Shown here one piece after another: positions 39,401-48,600 of a DNA stretch of 61,838 nucleotides. The position numbers and the translations under genes were made by a program. Numbering within the stretch: position 1 is the stretch's first letter; each line of letters opens with the position of its first letter. Origin of the DNA: Verrucomicrobiota bacterium (GTDB taxonomy: Bacteria; Chlamydiota; Chlamydiia; Chlamydiales; SM23-39); the NCBI GenBank assembly GCA_018239895.1, contig JAFEGL010000036.1:1-61838 (forward strand), written 5' to 3'. The notes below the pieces were generated by a model. It made no database searches and was not told where the DNA came from. It saw nothing but the letters and a program-made list of their open reading frames with translations.

Positions 39401-39675
39401 GGAGATATGTCTATCTCGTCCCCTATTCTTATACCGATTTCACTCCATCGGGACAGATCACTCGAATCAACGCTTATAGCGGACCCATAGCTTCGGGACT
39501 TGCGGTCAGTGTGGCAAATTCGGCCACTTTCACGATCACAGGCGAGTTCGGAATCAGCGCCCAATCATCCGCTACGGCGACAAACGGTACTCATGCTCTT
39601 CCAGCTTCGCCTGCGGGATTCTTGATCGTCAGGATCAACGGCACTTTACAGAAAATTCCATTCTATAATTCGTAG
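30427..39675 (+). CDS. Giant six-propeller fibre-like protein, class A copy 2 (A2)
   Basis: An intact 3082-residue protein, within four residues of A1, starting MSYNNGNFSLFQQ and ending in TAG. No signal peptide or membrane segment is seen. Linkers match A1 one to one: PVYSAGTTRNNQ in module 2, SPWTT-x-x-NQ in module 5, QVNA-x-x-TTMN in module 6. Seven-blade propellers lie at about 31104-32247, 32546-33684, 33981-35136, 35433-36584, 36889-38019 and 38314-39485. Propellers 3 and 4 are near-duplicates and resemble A1 propeller 5 rather than A1 propellers 3 and 4, so blades and linkers have different histories. Blade 1 of propeller 1 has a small insertion (TSSSTFSYAIF). A G8 run at 33084-33091 encodes Gly-Gly. 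The cap ends NGTLQKIPFYNS. It is the first gene of cassette 2. Function not recognised. Confidence 0.96.
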   Translation: MSYNNGNFSLFQQTGLNSGSSVFSDQIVPQFSPPSGFSFTNATALNIAPTYQSSGVTAAFAIYGQSLSLSISASSSVIAAARSLDLAAPTISTGTLTNTYALFVSAPTSAGVSQKYAGYLGGRTGIGTQTPRNILDVFGSVAIGTYAGATTTPSNSLVVSGRVGIGTTSPVFGLDIQGAVNAQQAISTGTTFNNQSVQLFEGYSQGGYGGGSVGTQKTMSANTTLVFNTAAVNSKSVGFNGAVFDGKYLYLIPSQGVNTLSGQITRYNTASSFTSSSTFSYAIFDTSVINSNSVGFSSGIFDGRYVYLIPSQSNTFNSFITRYDTTLPFSISTSYSTFNASTFNSNAGGYVGGVFDGRYVYFVPYQGSATLSGQVARLDTFLTVINTLSFTFFNTTTLINSLSQGFNGGTYDGRYVYFAPYQNVNSFSGVVARYDTSLPFSTAGSFSAFDMQANVNSNSVGFSNAVYDGHYVYYIPNRTGATLSGQITRYDTTLPFSTGTSYTVFDTGTLNSASKSFFSGVFDGKYLYLMSYFDGTSCTGQITRYDTTLTFTNSSSYVIFNTASVDPASVGFIGAAFDGRYVYFIPNITSPSTLSGQITRIDAYPGPQANAINASQSQTGLSFGSYAGVVTPPTGGIIMSGLLGIGTTSPSYTVDVQGSVNALPVYSAGTTRNNQLVTLFEGYNQGSLGGGAVGSQKTMSANTTFVFDATTLNSLDSGFQGAVFDGRYVYFVPYRSANSGVVLRYDSLAAFSSSASYSMFDLTSFNALSKGYAGGGAYDGRYIYYVPFFNGSAYTGLITRYDTTLPFAATTSYAAFDLQANINSLSVGFIGSLFDGRYLYFLQNFNSITLAGQIIRYDTASSFSSSASYLLFDTTANINSASCGFKGGAYDGRYLYLAPNGNGAGPQSGQITQYDTSLPFSSTSSYTVFNTTALNSNSAVFNGAVFDGRYIYFVPSSNLSTQTGVVTRFDTTVSFSASTSYSFYDLGANVNSLSNGFNGAIFDGRYVYYVPYLNVVTRSGLVTRFDTTLPFSNTGSYSVFNLASIQSLSVGYLGGVFDGRYVYFSPSFNFSTASGLIARIDAYTGPLPNVINASSSANGIALGTYAGVVSAPTNGLIVSGSVGIGTTTPAYNLDVQGALSAQSAYSAGTTRNNQQAALFEGYNQGGFGGGQVGLQKTMGNNTTAIFSLPSLNSACLGYIGAVFDGRYVYFVPNANLTTRSGMVARYDTFLPFSASSSYATFDMAVNVNTFSVGFNGGVFDGRYVYYIPTLNQSNSQSGTITRYDVTVPFTSSNSYVTYDTKANVNSVSAGFQGALFDGRYLYFCPNRLSNNTFSGVILRYDTTLTFTTAANYSTFDLTANVNTLANGYVGGAFDGRYIYFAPFSNNSTQSGLVTRYDSTLPFATAISYSVFDLAANVNSNACGYVSGTYDGRYVYMLTNSNVNTSTGFLTRYDTTLSFSTAASYSIIDLSTINSLGVGFQGVLFDGRYLYCTPNDTVNTSKSGCIFRYDTTLPFSLTTSYAFYNSGLLFGSNSSGFFGAIFDGRYVYFVPNTNGVTRNGQVTRIDAYPGPQATALSANSMLDGIALGTYAGVIAPPAGGIILSGQLGIGTGTPNYNLDIQGALSVQAADSAGSLSNSQGVQLFQGYTQGGFGGGSVGTNKAMGNNTTAVFNLMTINSLCESFIGSTFDGRYIYFVPNNNFLTRSGFVARYDTTQSFSASASYVAYDLSANINSQSVGFQGAAFDGRFVYYVPNINLTSQTGYITRYDATLPFTSINSYAAFDSKANINSGSVGFTGAVFDGRYLYFVPHTLSSNTASGGTLRYDTSQSFTSNGSYSYFDLSASVNSNANGYNGGTFDGRYVYFVPTTNNSTSSGQFTRYDSTLSFTTATSYSILDLGASVNSNCRGFLGATFDGRYVYMVSNNNGNTATGLLTRYDTTLTFSNSLSYATFDLSTLNSLGVGFQGVVYDGKYVYCVPNDTLNTSKSGCIFRYDTTLSFTSSSSYSFYDSGIVFGSNSSGFFGAIYDGRYVYFVPNTNGVTRNGQITRIDAYSGPQNISFSSIASYTLNGVAVGTYSGVVTPPTGGLILSGSMGVKTQSPAYKLEVQGAISLQDLNSPWTTMDNQLVQLSQGNTQSGYGSSSVGANKMMSDNTTLYFQTKTVNCNSAGFFGGAFDGRYAYFAPYKGSGGQYSGQVTRFDTTASFSSSASYSVFDMSVLSTKSNGFHGAIFDGRYVYFIPTYNGTLNLGVIVRYDTTLSFSLTTSYSIYDTSLINPNSVGFFGGVFDGRYLYLVSFSTFIFTRYDTSLPFGVSQSYALFDLSTVSANSSFFWGGAYDGQYVYLVPYNTGSVYFGQITRYDTTLAFGTSTSYSIFDMAAVNANAVGYNGAVFDGRYIYYVPIANNSTLSGLVARYDTRLPFATGSSYSFFNTATQVSSLSVVFSGGVFDGRYVNFIPGIDLFNTTYYSGVVTRYDVTKSFFDPSSYSIYDTSLQNSFSKGFGGAIFDGKYIYFVPQATSASFSGLVTRIDAYSGAQAIALSAYSAGNGLAIGTYSGAVAPNGSLLVPGSIGIGTTSPAFSVDVFGNVSASQVNASRTTMNQQRAALSQGITQGGYGGGSVGTNKTMSINTTTVFDTGTINQNSFGFTGGIFDGRYVYLIPTGNVLSTRSGQITRYDTASSFSGTSSYSFFDLTTVNSGASAYMGGTFDGRYVYFAPFLQNSSASLITRYDTTLPFSSQGSYSFYNSANSGTLSFGFTGALFDGRYVYFVPWGNFSTFSGTITRYDTTLSFSLTSSFAVFSTLSSLNSLAFGYVGGTFDGRYVYYSPNRGGFSGLGGIGVRYDTTASFTAVASYTTYDFATNVDGNAFGFNGAVFDGRYVYYVPARNFLATIVPFSGLVVRYDTAFAFTSTSAYSTFDTQTFVSTISRGFFGAVFDGRYIYFVPNRIDPGAFTATQSGQITRYDTTQNFSASTSYSILDTTAVSPFSQGFQGGVYDGRYVYLVPYSYTDFTPSGQITRINAYSGPIASGLAVSVANSATFTITGEFGISAQSSATATNGTHALPASPAGFLIVRINGTLQKIPFYNS
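33981..36584 (+). repeat. Near-duplicate propellers 3 and 4 of A2
   Basis: The blade series match throughout, most closely in blades 6 and 7: PNDT-x-NTSKSGCIFRYDTT, then SNSSGFFGA and PNTNGVTRNGQ. Long stretches are also alike at the DNA level. The offset is one module (about 1.45 kb). Their linkers remain different, so the copied segment was the propeller more than the linker. Confidence 0.8.
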
Positions 39676-39677
39676 GA
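39674..39677 (+). promoter_or_regulatory. Ribosome binding site of B2, overlapping the A2 stop
   Basis: AGGA shares its first two bases with the TAG stop of A2 (39673-39675) and lies 7 bases before the ATG at 39685. This is a good consensus site. Confidence 0.8.
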
Positions 39678-39684
39678 TATTGCA

Positions 39685-42600
39685 ATGGCTTACAATAGCG
39701 GCTCCTTCACCCTTTTCAATCAGTCTCAGAACCTGGCTAACCTTTCGGCCGACCAGATCAACCCCATTTTCGCCCCCCCTACCGGCATTCTCTATTCGAC
39801 GATCTTGGCCGATTCGGTTACCCCTCAGTTTAGTTTGAGGAGCGCGACCGTCAGTCAAGCTTATGGGCAAAAAATCGCCCCGTCTCTCAGCGCTTCCGGA
39901 GTAACCGTTTCGAACGCATACGGCCTCAGCATTTCTGGAATCAATTTGACGGCAGGCACTCTTTTAAAAGGTTATTCGCTGTTTGTAACAGCCCCCACAG
40001 GTGCTAAGAATAACTATGCCGCCTACTTTGCCCTCCCCTCTACAGGCAACAGCCAGGGCGGGGTTGGGATCGGGACGACAACGCCGAGAAGCGCCCTCGA
40101 CGTGGGTGGTGCGGTGGCGATCGGCTCTTACGCTGGGGTCAATACGTTGTCTGCAAATATTCTAGCTGTCAGCGGCGGAGCAATTTCTGTCGGGGTTGGC
40201 ACTTCGACTCCCCGATACTTCTTCGATACGACCTCCTCCGTCAATGCGCAGAGGCTCTACGGATGGATGCCGCAAGGACCAAACCAGACGATCGCTTTGA
40301 CCCAAGGATATAGCCAAGGGGGATTTGGAGGAGGCTCTGTCGGGGGGCAAAAGACATTGAGTCCGACCTCGATGGTCACCTTTGACACAGCGGCTCTTGT
40401 GAATTCGTTTAGCAAAGGGTTTAAAGGGGCTGTCTTCGATGGGAGGTATCTCTATTACGTTCCCAATTCGACAAGTGCGACGACCGCATCGGGACAGATT
40501 ACCCGCTTTGATACCTCTTCTCCTTTCAACGCCTCGGCCAGCTATGCCTTCTTCGATGCTGCGGCAAACATCAATTCCATCTGCAGTTACTTCAATGGTG
40601 GTTCTTTCGATGGCAGATATATCTATTTTACTCCGCAAGGGACGGCGACGGCCCCGTCGGGACTGCTTTTGCGCTACGATACGGCTCTCCCCTTCTTGTC
40701 GTCGATCAGCTACCAGGCGACAGACACTTCAACTTTCCAGGCTAACAGCAAAGGGTTCTTTGGATCAATTTTTGATGGGAGATATCTCTATCTGGTCCCA
40801 AACTTCAATGGGAATACGGTATCGGGGCAAATCACAAGATATGACACGAAGGGATCTTTTACAGTTTCAGCTAGTTACACATTCTTTGATCTCTCTACGG
40901 CATTGAATTCTTTGGCTGTCGGATTTGCTGGAGGCACCTACGATGGGCGATATGTCTATTTTGCTCCGAACTTAAACCAGTTCACCTATTCAGGATTAAC
41001 CGTCCGCTATGACACGAGCTCCTCTTTCAGCTCCGGCGCCAGCTACTCATTTTTCGATACAGCGTTGAATGTGAATCAAAATAGCGTCGGATTCCAAGGC
41101 GCTATCTACGATGGGAGATACGTCTATTTTGTCCCCTATTTCAATAAGTCGAACACATTTTCAGGACAAATCACAAGATACGATACCTCGGTCCCGTTTA
41201 CTTCAGCCTCTAGCTACGGAATCTTCAATACAAAAGATTTCAACTCACTCAGCTCTGGGTTTTATGGAGGCTGTTTCGATGGGAGATACGTCTATTTTGT
41301 CTCCAATCTCAATAATTCGATCTCAGGAAGAGTTATTCGGCTCGACACGACCCAATCGTTTTTCAATTCGACAAGCTACTTAGTTTTCAATGCGACGACA
41401 GGCAACTCTTTGAGCCAAGGCTTTACCGGTGCGATTACGGACGGAAGATATGTCTATCTCAGCCCCTTCCAGAATAATGCGGGCTTTTCTGGTCAGATGG
41501 TCCGGCTAGACGCCTATTCTGGACCTAATCCGAATGCGATCACAACGCAGCAAGTTCCCAATTCTTTTGCAATTGGAGCCTATGCCGGATTGAGCGTTCC
41601 TCCCTCGGGCAGCCTCATTGCCAGCGGCAATGTCGGGATCGGGACGAGCAATCCGCAAAACCTTCTCGATGTGAACGGCTCGATCAGCGCCCAATACGTC
41701 TATGGGCTTATGCCCCAGCAGCCGAATCAGACGATCAGCTTGGCTCAAGGGCCTTCGCAAGGGGGCGTGGGAGGCGGATCTGTCGGGACCCAAAAGGTGA
41801 TAAATACCAATCTCATTGTATTTAGACTTAGCCAGCTGAGCACGTTTGCCTCCGGCATCTCTAGCGCCGCTTTCGATGGAACATATGTCTATTTTCTTCC
41901 GGCTGTAGATGGGAGGCCTCTTACCCGCCTCAATACGAACCAGCCCTTTAGTTCGTCGACCAGCTACGCCTTGACTACGGCCTATTACAGCGCCAGTTTG
42001 AATAATGCAATCGGAGGAGGAGCTATTTTCGATGGGAGATATCTCTATTTCCCCCCAAGTGCAAATGGCCAATTCACCCGCTACGATACAAATGCGACCT
42101 TTGGAGTTGTCACTAGCTACACGATTGTCGATCTCACTTCAATCATCAATACACAAAGCCAACAGTTCTACGGAGGCGCATTCGATGGAAAATACGTCTA
42201 TTTAGCTCCATCTATCAATGGACAGATTGTCCGCTACGATACGACGGGCAGTTTCATCGCCTCTTCTAGCTATTTAGGCTTTGATACGACCTCTATTGCG
42301 ACGACCAGCGGGAAATTTAAAGGGGCTGTATACGACGGCCGCTACGTCTATTTCGTCCCGAACGGCAGCTTGAACAGCCAGCCTGGCGGGATAATAGCCC
42401 AATACGACACAACGCTGCCGTTTGGCATTACTACCAGTTTTACTTTTTTAAACCTTCAGACGATCAATCCGAACTTCACTAATTTTATTGGGGCTATTTT
42501 TGACGGCCGGTTCATTTACTACTTGCCGAATGTAATTAGTACAGTCGTTCGCTTCGATACGACAGGATCGTTCATATCCCCGTCAAGTTATACCTCCTTC

Positions 42601-45600
42601 GATACCAGCGTCATATCCTCTCTCAGCAAGAACTTCTATGGAGGGGTATTCGACGGAAGATATGCCTATTTCCTCAACGGAACCTCCACAATTGGTTTAA
42701 TCACCCGATTCGACACTTCAACATCCTTCTCGGTGGCTCAAAGCTATGTTGCTGTCTCTGCCTCGGTTTCCGCGACCTATCGGGGAGCTGTATTCGATGG
42801 AAGATATATCTATGCCTTTTCTGGTCCCACGGTCTCTAGCGCCGTTGTTCGAATCGATGCCTATCCAGGCTCTCAAGTCAGCGTCCGCTCCGTCAGTCAG
42901 ATTCCTAGCTCTTTTGCGATAGGAGACTACGCCGGCTTCGTGACTCCGCCTACCAATAGCCTTATTCTCTCGGGCGGAGCAGGATTTGGAACTGCAAACC
43001 CATCCTTCTTTGTCGACGTAGCTGGCTCTGTGAATGCCCAATATATCTATGGCTTAGGAGCTCAAGCGCCCAGTCAAACAGCCACATTGGCTCAAGGATA
43101 TAACCAAGGTGGTTTTGGAGGAGGACTCCCCAGTAAAATCCAAAATAGAAACTCTATATTTACCTACAACCCCGTCATCGGCAGCGCCACTTTCTCAAAT
43201 TCCACTACAAGGGCATTCGATGGGAGGTATATCTACTTTGGTCCAGGCAACGGCCCCTATGCTTGGCGCTATGACACAAGCCTCCCCTTCAATGCCACAA
43301 CCAGTTATTCAGTTGCTGACACAACTGGACTTCCAGCGGTTTTAAATAGCATCAATGGAAATGGGTTTGACGGCCGTTACATTTACTATGGAAGCAGTAG
43401 TAATTTTTATCGTTACGATACCACTTTACCCTTTAATGTATCGGGATTTAATTCAATTAATCTAATTGCGGTAGCAGGGGCCAATGGAACTGATGCATAC
43501 AAGGGCCTAGTGTATGATGGAAGATACATGTACATGGTTCCTGCTGCAACCAGCTTCAATTTGGGAGGCACATTCATTAGGTATGATACAACAGCCCCAT
43601 TCAGCGCATCAACTAGCTACAGCTCAATTGATCTCAGAAAAATCAATACAGTAACAACTTCTTTTCAAAGTGGCGTTTACGATGGAAGATATGTTTATCT
43701 CGTCACTACAACTGTTACATCTACTTTTTTTGGAAATTGGCTCCGATACGATACCTTTTCTCCCTTTGGAATCTCTAACAGTTACGCTACATTCAATCTT
43801 CAAAGTATCAATACGAACTTTAGAGGATTCACCAATCCTCTTTTTGATGGGAGATATGTTTATCTACTCCCTGGAAATACACCCTTTTACATTGTCCGTT
43901 ACGACACATTAATGGCATTTACTTCAGCTCCTGCTTATTCGGCTTTTGATTATGGCCCTTTGAATTCAGGTGGCTCAAATTACGGAGGCGCATATTTTGA
44001 TGGAAGGTATATTGTTTTTTTAAATTTTCTTTCATTCCTTAGAAATCTAATTTATGACGTAAATCTCCCCTTTACAAATCTAAGTTCTTACTCTACTGGT
44101 TCGGGGGGGCTTTTTAGCTCCTCAGTTATTTTCGATGGTAGAGCCGCCTATGCGGGGTATAATGTTGCCAATTCTGTCGTTGCTCGCCTGTTGAGCTATT
44201 GCGGACCCCAAACGAATGTGATGGCTACGCAAAGAATCCCCTCGAACGGCTTTGCTGTAGGAACCTTTGTAGGAGTCAATAACCCTTCGAATGGAAATTT
44301 GCTTGTTAGCGGCGGAGCAGGCATTGGCACGAGCAATCCCTCCTGGTTTACCGATGCAGCAGGAAGTTTGAATGCTCAGTATGTATATGGTTTTGGGACC
44401 TATGGCCCCAAACAGACGATAGCGCTAGCTGAGGGATATGCTCAGGGGGGGCTAGGCGGCGGCTCCGATGGGTCTTTAAATGCAATCAGCTCCAATTCGA
44501 TCGCCACATTCGATGTAACTTTGGTAAATAGTTTCGGTAAAGGTTTTCAAGGGGCTCTGTTTGACGGGAGGTATACCTATTTTATCCCTTACGCAGCAGG
44601 CACTGCGGGAGCTTCCTGGACGATATTCCGCTATGACACGACACTTTCTTACAGTTCGACAGCCAGCTACTCTTTCTACTACATGGGTGCAAATGCTGTA
44701 GATTCAAATAGCTTTGGATTTTCGGGAGGCAGTTTTGATGGGAGATACATCTACTTAGTTCCCAATTCTGCGACTGCTACGAACATGACCCAGTACGATA
44801 CAACGGCTCCTTTTCAACAAAGCAATAGCTACGTTTCTTACAATCTTGTCACAAACGTCAATACTTTAGTTCGGAGCGCAGGTTCTGTCTACGATGGGCG
44901 CTATCTCTACTTGATCCCGGCTATAGCTGGCAATCCAGCCATCCGCTACGATACGACGGGCACATTCAATGCTCCAACCAGCTATAATGTTTTCAATTTG
45001 GCGACGGTCGTTAGTTTTGCCACTGGATTTACTGGGGGGACGTACGATGGGCGCTATGTCTATTATGCCCCTTCGGGAACAAACTCCTTCGGCGGCCAGA
45101 TCGTCCAGTACGACACAACGCTCCCCTTTACCGCCTCTTCCAGCTATGCGAAGTTCGATGGAGCAGCCAACATCAACTCTTTGGCGGCAGGCTATCAAGG
45201 GTCTATTTTCGATGGGCGCTATGTCTACTTCATCCCCAGCTCCACTTTCCTTCTAGTTCGCTACGACACGGTTCAATCGTTCTCCGCCAGCACAAGCTAT
45301 AGTGCCATTGCCCCATCCGCAATTGCGAACACTACAGCTGTCGGTTTTTTTGGCGCCATCTTCGATGGGAGATATGTCTACTTTGTCCCCAATTCAAGTT
45401 CAAATGCTCGCCTTTTGTATTACGATACGACTCAATCTTTCTCCTCGACTTCAAGCTACACCATTTTCAACTTGGGGGCGGTCAACACCCTTTTTGTCGG
45501 AGGCGTATACGATGGGAGGTACGTCTACCTGGCTCCGGGGGGGAACGGCGGATCGGTTGTTCGACTCAACGCCTACTCGGCTCCAGCCTACAATGCACTA

Positions 45601-48600
45601 GCTCCTTCCAATTTAGCGACTCCGCTCACCTCGCTCGCCATCGGCTACAGCTCGGCCTCTGCCGGCAATGTAGTAGTCAGCGGCAGTGTCGGGATCGGGA
45701 CTGTGAGTCCGAGCTATCCGCTCCAAGTGGTGGGAAGCGCAAATTCGCAGGGCGCCTACGGCTCGATGCCGCAGCAGGATAATCAGACGGTCGTCCTTGC
45801 GGAAGGGTATAGCCAAGGGGCCGGTTTTGGCGGTGGACTGGTCGGCTCGAACAAGACGATGAGCGCCAACACGACCTCGATCTTTGACATGAGGGCGGCT
45901 GTCAATTCCAACAGTGTCGCTTTTCAAGGCGCCGTCTTTGATGGGCGCTATGTCTATTTCGTCCCCAATCAAAACGGTCTTGGAGGGGGTAATGGTCAGA
46001 TTTCGAGATACGATACGCAGCTTCCCTTTGGAGCCTCGGCCAGTTATTCCATTTTCGATATGTCGGCCAATGTAAGCACCCTTTGCAATTCATACAATGG
46101 AGGGGTTTTTGATGGACGCTATGTCTATTTTACCCCCTCAGGCTTAGTCTTTACTTTTGCTGCGCAGTTTGTCCGCTTTGATACGACTCTCCCTTTCAGC
46201 TCGTCTCTTAGCTATGCGATTTTCGATCCATTTGCACTGAATACACAAACTTCATTTTTCTACGGCGGCGTTTTTGATGGAAAGTATGTCTATTATGTCC
46301 CGGGTGTTGGAGTTGGCACTTCATCGGGTCTAGTCGTCCGCTATGATTCGACGCTCCCTTTCAATGTGACGGCTAGCTATGCGGTTTTCGACACAACGGT
46401 GAATGTAGATCCTTTTAGCTTTGGATTTGGCGGCGGCGTTTACGATGGGAGGTATCTCTATCTGGTCCCATCTTTGCTTTTCACAGGCTCGGGCCAGATC
46501 ACCCGCTACGACACAACTCTCTCCTTTACGAGCTCCTCGAGCTATGCCGTCTTTAACATGAAAACGAATGTTAATTCATTGTGCGGAGGATTTTTTGGAG
46601 GGGTTTTCGATGGGCGCTATATTTATTTTGCTCCCGCCTACAATGGACTTTCCCGCTCGGGATTAATAGCCCGCTACGACAGCCAAGGAACGTTTACAAG
46701 TGCCTCGAACTATGCAACTTTTGATTCAAAGGCAAACATCAATTCGATGAGCAGAGGATACAGAGGAGCTATTTTCGATGGGAGATATGTCTATTTTGTC
46801 CCGAATTACAACGGGAATACAAGCAATGCTCAAATCCTCCGCTTCGATTCGACCTTCTCCTTTACCTCCAACTCCAGTTACACAGCCTTCAATCTCGGTA
46901 TAAGCATCAACTCCCTCGCCGCAGGGTTTTATGGCGGAGTGTTCGATGGACGATACATCTATCTATCTCCGAATGTGAACGACTCTACTTATTCCGGCGT
47001 TGTCGCAAGGCTCGATGCTTATCCTGGTCCGCAAGCGACGGCTCTTTCGATTTCGCAAGCGCCCAACGGTTTTGCTGTCGGCTCCTATATAAGGACGAAT
47101 GTTGGAGTCAATAATTTGGTCGTTCCGGGCAAAGTGGGGATCAATACGTCGAGTCCCTCCTATCCGCTCGAGGTCGTCGGAATTGTCAATGCCCATGGGG
47201 CCTACGGCTATATGCCAGGGGCCAACAATCAGCTGATGCAGGTGATGCAAGGCTTTGCTCAAAGCGGAATCGGCGGAGGCGTCCCTGGGACGAATAAGAC
47301 GATGAGCGCCGCTTCGACCCAAACCTTCAATACGGCGACGCTGCTCAATTCAAATAGCGTCGGGTTCAAAGGGGCTGTCTTTGATGGGAGATACATCTAC
47401 TATGTGCCAAGCAATGGCCAGGTTGCAGCTACCTATGCGGGCCAAATTACCCGCTTCGATACGACGGGGACGTTTGGGGCCTCATCTAGCTATTCGGTCT
47501 ACGACACGGCGGCCAATATCAACTCAAACAGCGTCGGCTTCTCGGGAGCTCTTTTCGATGGCAGATATATTTATTTTGTCCCCTATTTGAATCCGGCGGG
47601 CACTGCCTCGGGGCAGATCACAAGGCTTGACACAACTGCCTTGTTCAATGCCTCGGCTAGCTATGCAGTCTACGACATGGCTGCGAATGTGAATGCAAAT
47701 AGCTGCGGATTCCAAGGGGGCTGCTTCGATGGTAGGTACATGTATTTTGCCCCGTATCAAAATCAAGCCTCCTATTCAGGTCTGATTACTCGATACGATA
47801 CAACAGCTTCATTTACCTCCTCATCGAGCTATGGCGTCTTCGATATTTCCTCTCTCTTCGATCCTGCGGCATCTTATGCAAAAGGCTACATTGGAGCTGT
47901 TTTCGACGGGAGGTTTATCTATTTCGTACCGAATTTCAATGGATCGTCCTATTCGGGGGTCGTAACGTCCTATGACACGACCGGGCCTTTCAATTCGACT
48001 TTTAGTTATGCCGTTTCAGATATAAAACTTAGAGCGGGGGGTTCTGCCGCAGGGTTCCAGGGGGCTGTTTTCGATGGGAGATATATCTACTACATCCCGA
48101 ATTTCAACGGATCGACCTATTCAGGAACCGTAATCCAGTTCGATACTGGTTTCGATAGCTACGCTGCTTCTGGGAGTAACATTACGATCGGCGCCTTCTA
48201 TTCTACTTTCGACTTGAAGGCTGTCAACTCCTTGAATACAGGGTTTTCCGGCGGTCTTTTCGATGGGAGATATGTCTATTTCATCCCGAACTTCAACGGA
48301 GTGACCCTTTCTGGCCAGATCGCCCGTTATGACACGACAAATCCATTTAGCATCTCTACGAGCTATAGCTTTTTCAATACAAAGAGCGTTCAATCGCTAA
48401 GCATAGGTTTTCAAGGAGCTATATTCGACGGGCGCTATATCTATTTGGCTCCGAATCTGAATGGATCTACCTACACAGGGCAAATCACCCGCATCGATGG
48501 TTATCCAGGATCCGCCATCAGCGCTAATGGTGCCGCCTCTCAAGCGTTGAATGGCTTTACATTAGGCACAGGGCTTTCGGTTGTTACAACGGCTACATCG

